Shown piece by piece: positions 54,874 through 63,396 of a stretch of 64,000 nt of DNA. Made by a program: the position numbers and the translations under genes. The number at the start of each line of letters is the position of its first letter. The first letter of the stretch is position 1. The notes beneath the pieces are model-generated. The model made no database searches and was not told where the DNA came from. It saw only the letters and a program-made list of their open reading frames with translations. Source of the stretch: a bacterium (lineage in GTDB: Bacteria > Bacillota > Bacilli > Lactobacillales > Streptococcaceae); NCBI GenBank assembly GCA_905221195.1, contig CAJNCF010000001.1:62001-126000 (forward strand), given 5' to 3'.

Positions 54874-57285
54874 ATGATAAGGAATAAAAAACAAGATTAT
54901 GTACTGACCTACAAGCAACCAGCTTCAACCACTTACAAGGGTTGGGAAGAAGAGGCTTTACCGATAGGCAATGGTTCTTTAGGGGCTAAAGTCTTTGGGC
55001 TTATAGGGGCTGAGCGGATTCAATTTAATGAAAAAAGTCTCTGGTCTGGTGGTCCACTTCCTGATAGTTCAGATTATCAGGGTGGGAATCTTCAGGACCA
55101 GTATGGTTTTTTAGCTGAAATTCGGCAGGCTTTGGAAAAGAGAGATTACAATACTGCTAAGGAATTGGCTGAACAGCACCTGGTCGGTCCCCAAACGAGT
55201 CAATATGGGACCTATCTGTCCTTTGGAGATATTTTCATTGAGTTCAGCCAGCAAGGTAATTCTCTGTCTCAGGTAACGGATTACCAGAGACAACTGAATG
55301 TCAGTAAGGCACTTGCGACGACTTCTTATGCCTATAAGGGAACGCGATTTGAACGTGAAGCCTTTGAGAGTTTTCCAGATGATCTCTTGGTTCAGCATTT
55401 CACTAAGGAAGGGGCGGAAACTCTAGATTTTACTATAGAACTGTCCTTGACCCGTGATTTGGCTTCTGATGGAAAGTATGAGCAGGAAAAGTCTGATTAC
55501 AAGGAATGCCAGCTGGATATCACTGATTCCCATATCTTGATGAAGGGAAGAGTTAAGGATAATGATCTCCAGTTTGCTGCCTGTCTAGCTTGGCAAACGG
55601 ATGGAGACATTAGAGTCTGGTCGAATAAGGTTCAGATATCAGGAGCCAGTTATGCCAATCTCTTCTTGGTAGCTAAGACAGATTTTGCTCAAAATCCTGC
55701 TAGCAATTATCGCAAGAAAATAGATTTAGAGCAGCAAGTAAAAAATCTGGTGGAGATAGCTAAAGAAAAGGGTTATGTTCAATTGAAATCAAGGCATATT
55801 CAGGCCTACCAAGCCTTATTTCAGCGTGTTCAATTGGATTTGGGGGCTGAAGTTGACGCATCCACTACAGATGATTTGTTAAAAAATTATAAGCCACAAG
55901 AGGGGCAGGCTTTGGAGGAGCTGTTCTTCCAGTATGGGCGGTATTTATTGATTAGTTCTTCCAGAGATTGCCCAGATGCGCTACCAGCTAACCTGCAAGG
56001 GGTCTGGAATGCAGTAGACAATCCTCCTTGGAATTCGGACTATCACTTGAATATCAACTTGCAGATGAATTATTGGCCAGCCTATGTGACTAACCTCTTA
56101 GAAACGGCCTTTCCGGTCATCAACTATATCGATGATTTGCGTGTCTATGGTCGCCTAGCGGCTGCAAGGTATGCAGGAATCGTTTCTCAGAAAGGGGAGG
56201 AGAACGGTTGGTTGGTCCATACGCAAGCGACTCCTTTTGGCTGGACGGCACCTGGTTGGGATTATTACTGGGGGTGGTCACCAGCTGCCAATGCTTGGAT
56301 GATGCAAACGGTTTATGAGGCCTACTCATTTTACAGGGACCAAGACTATCTCAGGGAGAAAATTTATCCCATGTTGAGGGAAACGGTTCGTTTTTGGAAT
56401 GCTTTTTTACATGAGGATCAGCTAGCTCAGCGTTGGGTTTCTTCTCCGTCTTATTCTCCAGAACATGGTCCAATTTCGATTGGCAATACCTATGACCAGT
56501 CTCTGATTTGGCAATTATTCCATGATTTTATTCAGGCTGCTCAAGAATTGGGGCTGGATGCGGACTTGTTGACTGAAGTCAAAGAAAAATTTGATTTACT
56601 AAATCCTCTGCAAATCACTCAATTTGGTCGAATTAGGGAGTGGTATGAGGAGGAAGAACAGTATTTTCAAAATGAGAAAGTGGAGGCCCAACATCGGCAT
56701 GCTTCTCATCTGGTGGGACTCTATCCTGGAAATCTCTTTAGTCATAAGGGACAAGACTATCTTGATGCGGCGCGTGCTAGCCTCAATGATCGTGGAGATG
56801 GGGGCACAGGCTGGTCCAAGGCTAATAAGATCAATCTCTGGGCGCGTTTGGGAGATGGTAATCGAGCCCATAAATTATTAGCAGAGCAGTTAAAGACATC
56901 TACCTTGCCAAATCTTTGGTGTAGCCATCCACCTTTTCAGATAGATGGTAATTTTGGTGCTACTAGTGGCATGGCAGAAATGTTACTCCAGTCTCATACA
57001 GCTTATCTGGTGCCTCTAGCTGCCCTACCCGATGCTTGGTCATCAGGTTCCGTTTCAGGCTTAATGGCACGTGGACATTTTGAAGTGAGCATGCGCTGGG
57101 AGGATAAAAAACTCTTACAGATGATCATTTTATCAAGAAGCGGAGGAGATTTGCGAGTCTCTTATCCAGGTATTCAAAAAAGTGTGATTGAAGTCAATCA
57201 AGAAAAAGTAAAAGTGAATTGCATGGGGAAAGATTGTATTTCAGTAGCGACATCAAAAGGTGATTTTGTTCAGTTTTATTTTTAA
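54874..57285 (+). CDS. GH95 alpha-L-fucosidase-like glycoside hydrolase
   Basis: The 803-residue protein starts with WEEEALPIGNGSLGAKVFG, the N-terminal GH95 signature. It has the catalytic-loop region DYHLNINLQMNYWPA, where the family's paired asparagines lie, and the C-terminal FQIDGNFGATSGMAEMLLQS. GH95 enzymes hydrolyse alpha-1,2-linked fucose or related galactose. No signal peptide, so it works on imported oligosaccharides. No ribosome site is seen before the ATG. A terminator follows. Confidence 0.9.
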   Translation: MIRNKKQDYVLTYKQPASTTYKGWEEEALPIGNGSLGAKVFGLIGAERIQFNEKSLWSGGPLPDSSDYQGGNLQDQYGFLAEIRQALEKRDYNTAKELAEQHLVGPQTSQYGTYLSFGDIFIEFSQQGNSLSQVTDYQRQLNVSKALATTSYAYKGTRFEREAFESFPDDLLVQHFTKEGAETLDFTIELSLTRDLASDGKYEQEKSDYKECQLDITDSHILMKGRVKDNDLQFAACLAWQTDGDIRVWSNKVQISGASYANLFLVAKTDFAQNPASNYRKKIDLEQQVKNLVEIAKEKGYVQLKSRHIQAYQALFQRVQLDLGAEVDASTTDDLLKNYKPQEGQALEELFFQYGRYLLISSSRDCPDALPANLQGVWNAVDNPPWNSDYHLNINLQMNYWPAYVTNLLETAFPVINYIDDLRVYGRLAAARYAGIVSQKGEENGWLVHTQATPFGWTAPGWDYYWGWSPAANAWMMQTVYEAYSFYRDQDYLREKIYPMLRETVRFWNAFLHEDQLAQRWVSSPSYSPEHGPISIGNTYDQSLIWQLFHDFIQAAQELGLDADLLTEVKEKFDLLNPLQITQFGRIREWYEEEEQYFQNEKVEAQHRHASHLVGLYPGNLFSHKGQDYLDAARASLNDRGDGGTGWSKANKINLWARLGDGNRAHKLLAEQLKTSTLPNLWCSHPPFQIDGNFGATSGMAEMLLQSHTAYLVPLAALPDAWSSGSVSGLMARGHFEVSMRWEDKKLLQMIILSRSGGDLRVSYPGIQKSVIEVNQEKVKVNCMGKDCISVATSKGDFVQFYF

Positions 57286-57297
57286 TAAGATAATGGA

Positions 57298-57325
57298 AGG
57301 CAGTGATTTGAGACTGCCTTTTTTA
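57298..57325 (+). terminator. terminator after the GH95 gene
   Basis: AGGCAGT and ACTGCCT pair around about eight bases, followed by TTTTT. Confidence 0.87.
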
Positions 57326-57347
57326 AAGGATTTGAGAATGTAAGCAG

Positions 57348-57376
57348 TTTCCAACTAGTTGAAAAAGCGTTATAAT
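57348..57376 (+). promoter_or_regulatory. promoter of the FtsX-type ABC operon
   Basis: TTTCCA, a 17-base spacer and TATAAT, about 40 bases before the first gene. Confidence 0.7.
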
Positions 57377-57415
57377 GGTAGTAGGAAGTAATTTGTTTGA
57401 GAGAGGGTGGGTCTG

Positions 57416-58117
57416 ATGGCTTATATTGAGATGAAACGCTGTTACAAGCGTTATCAAGTTGGAGACACGGAGATTGTGGCCAATCGTGATGTGAATTTTG
57501 AGATTGAAAAAGGGGAGCTGGTGATTATCCTAGGTGCGTCAGGTGCGGGTAAGTCGACAGTTCTTAATCTTCTTGGGGGAATGGATACCAATGATGAAGG
57601 GCAAATCTGGATAGATGGTGTCAATATTGCAGACTATAGTTCCCACCAGCGCACCAATTACCGTAGAAATGATGTCGGTTTTGTTTTTCAGTTTTATAAT
57701 TTAGTTTCAAATCTGACAGCTATGGAAAATGTGGAACTTGCTTCGGAAATCGTGACGGATGCCTTGGATCCTGAGCAGGTTTTAACAGATGTAGGTCTGG
57801 CTCATCGTCTCAATAATTTCCCAGCCCAGCTTTCTGGAGGGGAGCAACAGCGAGTCTCCATTGCTCGCGCGGTAGCCAAAAATCCTAAAATTCTTCTTTG
57901 TGATGAACCGACTGGAGCCTTGGATTATCAGACGGGCAAGCAAGTCTTGAAAATTCTCCAAGACATGTCTCATCAAAAGGGAGCGACGGTGATTATTGTG
58001 ACTCACAATGGAGCTTTGGCGCCCATTGCTGATCGCGTGATTCATATGCACGATGCCGGTGTCAAGGATGTGGTGATCAACCAGCATCCTCAGGATATTG
58101 ACAGTTTGGAGTACTAG
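57416..58117 (+). CDS. MacB/LolD-type ABC transporter ATPase
   Basis: The 233-residue ATPase has Walker [10 protein letters not shown], signature LSGGEQQR and Walker [12 protein letters not shown], all canonical. It is of the LolD/MacB group, which works with FtsX-like permeases. AGAGAGGGTGGGTCTG precedes the ATG at 57416. The permease gene starts one base after its stop. Confidence 0.92.
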   Translation: MAYIEMKRCYKRYQVGDTEIVANRDVNFEIEKGELVIILGASGAGKSTVLNLLGGMDTNDEGQIWIDGVNIADYSSHQRTNYRRNDVGFVFQFYNLVSNLTAMENVELASEIVTDALDPEQVLTDVGLAHRLNNFPAQLSGGEQQRVSIARAVAKNPKILLCDEPTGALDYQTGKQVLKILQDMSHQKGATVIIVTHNGALAPIADRVIHMHDAGVKDVVINQHPQDIDSLEY

Positions 58118-58118
58118 C

Positions 58119-60827
58119 ATGATCAAGCGAAAAACTTATTGGAAGGACTTAATTCAGTCCTTCACAGGCTCCAAGGGGCGTTTTTTATCCATCTTGACCC
58201 TGATGATGTTGGGCTCTCTAGCCCTAGTAGGTCTCAAAGTAACCAGCCCCAATATGGAGGCAACCGCTAATGCTTATTTAACCACTGCTCAAACCTTGGA
58301 TTTGGCAGTCATGTCTAACTATGGCTTGGATCAAGCAGATCAAGAAGAACTAGAACAGATAGAGGGCGCAGAGGTCGAGTTTGGCTACTTGACAGATGTG
58401 GCTATGGATAATGGGCAGGATGCCATTCGGCTGTATTCCAAATCAGAGCGAATTTCAACCTTTCAGCTAAGAGAGGGGCGACTTCCGCAGTCAGACAAGG
58501 AAATTGCTTTAGCAAGTCATCTGCAGAGTCAATACAGCGTGGGACAGGAGATTAGTTTTAAAGAAAAAGAAGGCGGTCATTCCTCTTTAAAAGACCATAC
58601 TTATACTATTATTGGTTTTGTGGATTCGGCTGAAATCCTTTCCCAGCGAGATATGGGTTACGCAGGAAGTGGAAGTGGGACTCTGACAGCCTACGGGGTG
58701 ATTTTGCCTAGCCAGTTTGATCAAAAAGTCTATAATATAGCACGCTTGAAATATCAAGATTTAGCAGGTTTAAATGCCTTTTCATCAGCTTATGAAGAAA
58801 AATCCAAGCAACATCAGGAAGAGCTTGAACAAGCTTTATCAGATAATGGCAAGGCACGTTTGCAACTCTTAAAAAAAGAAGGACAAGAATCTATAGATAA
58901 GGGGCAAGAGACCCTTGATAAGGCTGAGACTAATTTGCAGGAAGGCAAGCGTCGTTTAGCAGCTGCTCAAGCTCGTATACAGGCTCAGGAAAGTCAACTA
59001 GCCTTGTTGCCTCAAGCTCAGAGAGAGCAAGCTAGTGCTCAACTTACCCAAGCCAAGCAGGAGTTAAGCAAGGAAGAGGACAAGCTAAAGCAAGCTGAAC
59101 AAAATCTAGCCCAAGAAAAGGAAAAATTAGAAAAACATCAGCAAGTCTTGGATGATTTGGCTGAACCCAAGTATCAAGTCTATAATCGTCAGACCATGCC
59201 AGGTGGTCAGGGCTATCTCATGTACAGCAATGCTTCAGCCAGTATTCGGGCAGTGGGCAATATCTTTCCTGTGGTGCTTTATGCTGTTGCAGCTATGGTG
59301 ACCTTCACAACTATGACTCGTTTTGTGGATGAAGAGCGAACTCATGCAGGGATTTTTAAGGCCTTGGGTTATCGTAGTAAGGATATTATCGCCAAGTTTC
59401 TCCTTTACGGTCTAGTAGCTGGGACTGTCGGAACAGCTTTAGGTAGTATACTTGGCCATTATTTACTAGCCAGTGTGATTTCAAGTGTTATTACAAAAGG
59501 TATGGTGGTGGGAGAAACCCAGATTCAGTTCTATTGGACCTATAGCATACTAGCTCTTGGATTGAGTTGGTTGGCGAGTGTCTTACCAGCCTATATGGTA
59601 GCTCGGAGGGAACTTCACGATGAAGCAGCCCAGCTTTTACTGCCTAAACCACCTGTCAAAGGAGCTAAAATCTTACTGGAGAGCATCGGTTTTATTTGGT
59701 GCCGTCTCAGTTTTACCCATAAGGTCACAGCCCGCAATATCTTTCGTTATAAGCAACGGATGTTGATGACGATCTTTGGTGTGGCTGGTTCAGTCGCTCT
59801 GCTCTTTGCAGGCTTGGGAATCCAATCCTCAGTAGCAGGAGTTCCGTCTAGACAGTTTCAACAAATCCAACAGTATCAGATGATTGTCTCTGAAAATCCA
59901 AGTGCGACCAATCAGGACAAGGCAAATCTAGAAGAAGTGTTGAAAGGCCAGGATATCCAAGACTACCAGAAAATCTATTCTAAAACGCTAGACAAGGATT
60001 TCAAAGGCAAGGCTGGTCTTCAGACCATTACCCTTATGATGACAGAGAAGGAAGATTTGACTCCCTTTATCCATCTGCAATATCATCAGCAGGAGCTGAC
60101 ATTGAAAGATGGAGTCGTTATTACAGCTAAACTAGCCCAGCTGGCAGGTGTCAAGGTTGGGCAGACTTTGGAAATTGAAGGTAAGAAGCTAAAGGTTGCT
60201 GCCATTGCTGAGAACTACGTTGGTCACTTTATTTATATGAGTCAAGCTAGCTATGAGCAACTTTACGGACAGCTACCCCAAGCCAACACTTATTTGGTCT
60301 CGTTAAGAGATACCAGTGCTACTAGTATCGAAAGAGAGGCCGGCTTACTTATGAATCAAGCTGCGGTGTCCAGCGTTGTCCAAAATGCTTCAGCCATTCG
60401 ACTCTTTGACTCTGTCGCTAGCTCACTCAATCAGACCATGACCATCTTGGTTATCGTGTCGGTTCTATTGGCTATCGTTATCCTCTACAATCTGACCAAT
60501 ATTAACGTGGCTGAGAGAATCCGTGAACTCTCTACTATCAAGGTTCTCGGCTTTCATAATAAAGAAGTCACTCTCTACATTTACCGTGAGACGATTGTCT
60601 TGTCTCTTGCGGGAATCGTACTTGGTCTGCTCTCAGGTTTCTATTTACACCAATTTTTGATTCAAATGATTTCGCCTGCGACTATTCTCTTTTATCCGCG
60701 GGTAGGTTGGGAGGTCTATGTAATCCCAGTGGCAGCAGTAAGCATCATCTTGACCCTGCTTGGTTTCTTTGTCAATCATCATCTGAGAAAAGTTGATATG
60801 TTAGAAGCCTTGAAATCTGTAGAGTAA
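58119..60827 (+). CDS. FtsX-type ABC permease with long coiled coil
   Basis: The 902-residue protein has an N-terminal membrane segment, a large extracellular region with a Gln/Glu/Lys/Ala-rich coiled coil at about residues 235-350, and two FtsX domains near residues 375-500 and 780-895. Such permeases with a MacB-like ATPase move peptides or drive mechanical work on the envelope; no regulator, histidine kinase or bacteriocin gene is next to it. ATG 58119 (MIKRKTYWKDLIQS) is the natural start. The substrate is unknown. Confidence 0.9.
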   Translation: MIKRKTYWKDLIQSFTGSKGRFLSILTLMMLGSLALVGLKVTSPNMEATANAYLTTAQTLDLAVMSNYGLDQADQEELEQIEGAEVEFGYLTDVAMDNGQDAIRLYSKSERISTFQLREGRLPQSDKEIALASHLQSQYSVGQEISFKEKEGGHSSLKDHTYTIIGFVDSAEILSQRDMGYAGSGSGTLTAYGVILPSQFDQKVYNIARLKYQDLAGLNAFSSAYEEKSKQHQEELEQALSDNGKARLQLLKKEGQESIDKGQETLDKAETNLQEGKRRLAAAQARIQAQESQLALLPQAQREQASAQLTQAKQELSKEEDKLKQAEQNLAQEKEKLEKHQQVLDDLAEPKYQVYNRQTMPGGQGYLMYSNASASIRAVGNIFPVVLYAVAAMVTFTTMTRFVDEERTHAGIFKALGYRSKDIIAKFLLYGLVAGTVGTALGSILGHYLLASVISSVITKGMVVGETQIQFYWTYSILALGLSWLASVLPAYMVARRELHDEAAQLLLPKPPVKGAKILLESIGFIWCRLSFTHKVTARNIFRYKQRMLMTIFGVAGSVALLFAGLGIQSSVAGVPSRQFQQIQQYQMIVSENPSATNQDKANLEEVLKGQDIQDYQKIYSKTLDKDFKGKAGLQTITLMMTEKEDLTPFIHLQYHQQELTLKDGVVITAKLAQLAGVKVGQTLEIEGKKLKVAAIAENYVGHFIYMSQASYEQLYGQLPQANTYLVSLRDTSATSIEREAGLLMNQAAVSSVVQNASAIRLFDSVASSLNQTMTILVIVSVLLAIVILYNLTNINVAERIRELSTIKVLGFHNKEVTLYIYRETIVLSLAGIVLGLLSGFYLHQFLIQMISPATILFYPRVGWEVYVIPVAAVSIILTLLGFFVNHHLRKVDMLEALKSVE

Positions 60828-61008
60828 GGCGATTGTTTTTCTGATTGAACTTATATTTACTCGTAAATCATGACCACCCGTCAAACGGGTGGTTTGTCCC
60901 AGGGCTATAAGCCCAAATTACCAGCCAGCGCCTCAAGACGCTGGCTTTCACGTTGTTCAAGCCTTATTGCTCTTGACTCGTCACTTGTCTCTCAAAGAGG
61001 CTTGGTAT

Positions 61009-61115
61009 TATAGTGTATTGAAACTAGAATAGTACGCCGTGGTTACTAAAACATTTCTAGAAATTAATTTAACTTTCCTAGTCAGTTTGTTCACATCTTA
61101 TTTCAATCTACTATA
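61009..61115 (-). repeat. RUP element inserted in the IS200 transposase gene
   Basis: The 107-base element has inverted ends: TATAGTGTATTGAAA on one side and TTTCAATCTACTATA on the other, bounded by TA. Length and ends fit the pneumococcal RUP, thought to be moved by IS630-Spn1. It lies at the last codons of tnpA. Confidence 0.85.
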
Positions 61116-61627
61116 CTTACCACTATCCCTAAAGGGACCCTCATATTCTTTTACACTCAATTTATCTAGTGCTATATCATGTTTTACTCGTTTTCAAATT
61201 TTCATACTCGTGAAGAAATCATCCACTGGATAATTTCTTTAATCTTGAATATATTTCTTAATTGTGGCTTCATTGAGTCCAACTGTACTTACATAATAAC
61301 CTTCTGCCCAGAAATGCCGATTCCCGAACTTATACTTGAGATTGGCGTGTTTGTCAAACATCATGAGTGCACTTTTACCTTTTAAATACCCCATGAAACT
61401 TGAAACACTTATCCTTGGTGGAATACTGACTAACATATGTACATGGTCTGGCATTAAGTGATCCTCGATAATTTCAACTCCTTTATAACTACACAAGCGA
61501 TGAAATATTTCTCCTAAACTACTTCGATATTGATTATAGATGACTTTTCGTCTATACTTAGGGGGGAACACAATGTGATAGAACAGTGCCACTTTGTGTG
61601 CGATAAACTATGAGCCTTTTGTGCCAT
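61098..61627 (-). pseudogene. tnpA: IS200 transposase TnpA, broken by a frameshift and insertions
   Basis: The minus-strand ATG at 61627 begins MAQKAHSLSHTKW, then the frame shifts near 61575-61590 (a one-base deletion). The open part (61239-61592) keeps YHIVFPPKYRRKV, the HUH motif in PDHVHMLVSI and the tyrosine in EATIKKYIQ, the residues of a Y1 transposase. After IQ a stretch of about 50 bases with a hairpin interrupts the gene. The tail (KHDIALDKLSVKEYE) resumes beyond it, and the final stop comes from the RUP. It is unlikely to be active. Confidence 0.87.
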
Positions 61628-61737
61628 ATTTTTCTCCTTTCGCTTTACAATTGGCTTGAACACCTTTATTGTATCGCGTTTGGAGTTTTTTTGTCTCGCA
61701 CCTAGCGGAGCGAGACGGACTAATAGTCACATAATTA

Positions 61738-61770
61738 TAAGGCTGATAGTATTCATTTCACTATCAGCCT
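61738..61770. terminator. hairpin downstream of tprA
   Basis: AAGGCTGATAGT and ACTATCAGCCTT form a perfect 12-bp stem around nine bases. It lies 45 bases past the tprA stop. The following bases are only AT-rich, so it is moderate as a terminator. Confidence 0.65.
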
Positions 61771-61815
61771 TACAGGTTATTTAACGTTTCAGAAAAACTA
61801 TAATGTCAAGATTAA

Positions 61816-62679
61816 CTAAACAGTATCTAATTCCTTCAAATAATTTTCTATCTTCATCAACATTAAAGGATTGTTATAAGTCTTACATAACTCTCTTGCT
61901 TCTATATAATAATTTTTGACTTGTTCTTTGTCTAGAAATTTGGCTCCAGCATTTCCTACAAGAATAAGTAGGGGAGCCAGTTGGTAGCTTGTCTGTCTTT
62001 GTTTACAGAGTTCAATCGTCTCAAGAGCTTCTTGAATGGCTTCGTTATATTTTTCCTTTGACACTAGGTAGTGAGCGTAGTTGTAACGAACTCTGATGTA
62101 GCCAAATAAAAACTCTTGATACTCAAAATTTTTTGTCTGATATAACTCCATCAAATGAGAGTAGTTTGCCTCATATTCTTGTTCACGACCCACTAAGGAA
62201 TAGAAATTAGATAGAGTATTCAACGCCTTTAAATAAATCAGAGTATTTGAAGAGACTTTTAATAATATATTTTCCAATGAAGAAATAGCCTCACACTTAC
62301 TGTCATATTGATAGAAGTCAATAATAGCTTTAATCCATTCAAGGTAAGTTCGGTCTTCTAGTGTTAGAAAAGTACTTCGTTCAATCTCTATTCTATAAAT
62401 ATATTCCAAATCGTCATAATTTCTATCATCTAATAGGCGAGCAGATAATTGCTTGAAATTAGAGAGGTTAGATTTAATTTCAATTTGTTCATTGAAAAAG
62501 TAATCCAAAGGGACTTCAAGTCGTTGAGAGAGTTTGAATAACAAGTCTGCGGAGGGAATAAAATGACCTCTTTCAATTTTACTAATCTGACTTTGTTCAC
62601 AAATTCCTTCTGCAAGAGTTTGTTGGGAGAGACCTAACTCTTTTCTTTTCAATCTGAATTTCTCTGCGAGTGTATTCAT
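61816..62679 (-). CDS. tprA: TprA-like quorum-sensing regulator (PlcR/RRNPP family)
   Basis: The 287-residue protein has an N-terminal Xre helix-turn-helix (LGLSQQTLAEGICEQSQISK at about residues 15-34), then helical TPR-like repeats to the end. It matches the pneumococcal TprA in length and layout from memory. In that system TprA represses the pheromone gene and linked bacteriocin genes until PhrA peptide binds. ATG 62679 is preferred over an upstream TTG that nearly touches the GGAAGGA site. The divergent neighbour encodes a matching pheromone. Confidence 0.87.
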   Translation of the reverse strand: MNTLAEKFRLKRKELGLSQQTLAEGICEQSQISKIERGHFIPSADLLFKLSQRLEVPLDYFFNEQIEIKSNLSNFKQLSARLLDDRNYDDLEYIYRIEIERSTFLTLEDRTYLEWIKAIIDFYQYDSKCEAISSLENILLKVSSNTLIYLKALNTLSNFYSLVGREQEYEANYSHLMELYQTKNFEYQEFLFGYIRVRYNYAHYLVSKEKYNEAIQEALETIELCKQRQTSYQLAPLLILVGNAGAKFLDKEQVKNYYIEARELCKTYNNPLMLMKIENYLKELDTV

Positions 62680-62713
62680 TAAAGATAACAATCCTTCCTA
62701 TTTGCTTAATTTC

Positions 62714-62742
62714 ATTATAAAATTTTTAGTTCAAAATAGCAA
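62714..62742 (-). promoter_or_regulatory. tprA promoter with repeat box in its spacer
   Basis: On the minus strand TTGCTA (62737-62742), a 17-base spacer and TATAAT (62714-62719). The repeat AGTTCAAAATA (62728-62738, plus strand) lies mostly within the spacer. Confidence 0.65.
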
Positions 62743-62786
62743 GTTAAAGGAATAAAAAATTCTTCACGGAAATAATAAGAAAAAAA

Positions 62787-62838
62787 AGTTCAAAATACAA
62801 TAAAAAGTTTGAATAAATAAAATATATATGTTAAAATA
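62787..62838 (+). promoter_or_regulatory. phrA promoter with second repeat box
   Basis: TTGAAT (62809-62814), an 18-base spacer and TAAAAT (62833-62838) with TGT as an extended -10. A second AGTTCAAAATA lies at 62787-62797, and TTCAAA with TTTGAA forms an inverted repeat reaching the -35. Confidence 0.6.
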
Positions 62839-62866
62839 AAAATAAGGAGACAGAAAGGGGTTTCAG

Positions 62867-63040
62867 TGCAAGAGAAAAAAACGTGGAATTCAAAAATTAG
62901 CTATATTAGCATTACTAGGGGTTTTTACGTTTAGTAATACAATTCCTTACCAACAGTTTATTCAGAAGAATAAACAATTGGAGATTCGAGTGCAATCACA
63001 AAAGAAGTCCAAAGGTCTTGATGTTGGGAAGGCTGATTGA
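62867..63040 (+). CDS. phrA: PhrA-like pheromone precursor, GTG start
   Basis: The 57-residue frame reads, from GTG, MQEKKRGIQKLAILALLGVF, then a short polar stretch, and ends KKSKGLDVGKAD. It has a basic N-terminus, a hydrophobic secretion segment and a C-terminal peptide. The last ten residues differ by one from the pneumococcal PhrA pheromone as I remember it (SNGLDVGKAD). AAAGGGG lies six bases before the GTG. The gene is divergent from tprA. After export and trimming the peptide would be re-imported by an oligopeptide permease to bind TprA. Confidence 0.85.
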   Translation, partial: CKRKKRGIQKLAILALLGVFTFSNTIPYQQFIQKNKQLEIRVQSQKKSKGLDVGKAD

Positions 63041-63396
63041 TTTCGTATTACTTTAAAATTCGACTATTTAGAGAAAGGTATTCTGATGAGAGCTTGTAAC
63101 AATACCAGATAGATATAAGAATGGAGATGTTTGATAAAATGCTTTCATAGCTAACCAACTGTTGAAAATTATGAGTTACAAAATCTAAAGTATTGAAGAT
63201 TGGTTTATAAAATTAGGTCTCTGTCTGTAGAAAGGAACGTGCAGTTAGAAAGGAGGAAAAAATAGGATACCATAATTCAGACTGAGATTTCTAATTAAAA
63301 ATTGAAGAAGATTCTTTTATCAATAATTTAGTAAGCTTGTTAGTTTATAGAGGGCAGGGGTATTTCTGTCCTCTATTTTAGAATAAGGAATGCACT
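63041..63396 (+). other. interval after phrA without an intact gene
   Basis: No open frame of useful size. A strong ribosome site, AAAGGAGG (about 63250-63257), is followed by ATAGGATACC in place of a start codon; with one base changed it would open a very short frame. A hairpin with T-rich tail lies at 63347-63380. The interval may be a decayed bacteriocin peptide gene, but I see no leader or double-glycine motif. Confidence 0.4.
63347..63381 (+). terminator. hairpin before the bacteriocin-associated gene
   Basis: AGAGG-G-CAG pairs with CTG-T-CCTCT around about eight bases, followed by ATTTTAG. It may be a partial terminator between phrA and the next gene. Confidence 0.65.

Larger units (their letters stand above)
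60868..61720 (-). mobile_element. degraded IS200/IS605-type element
   Basis: The tnpA remnant lies on the minus strand. At its 3' side are three hairpins: ACCACCCGT/ACGGGTGGT (60873-60893), GGGC/GCCC (60902-60914) and AGCCAGCG/CGCTGGCT (60923-60946). At its 5' side GTCTCGC/GCGAGAC forms a hairpin (61691-61715). Subterminal hairpins in place of inverted repeats are typical of this family. A RUP and a second stretch of about 50 bases are inserted in it. The exact ends are estimated. Confidence 0.8.

Noticed and set aside
61239-61592. Intact 117-residue transposase
   Set aside because: Its GTG start is an artefact of a frameshift: the true ATG and first 13 residues lie upstream in another frame, and the C-terminal part is found beyond an insertion.
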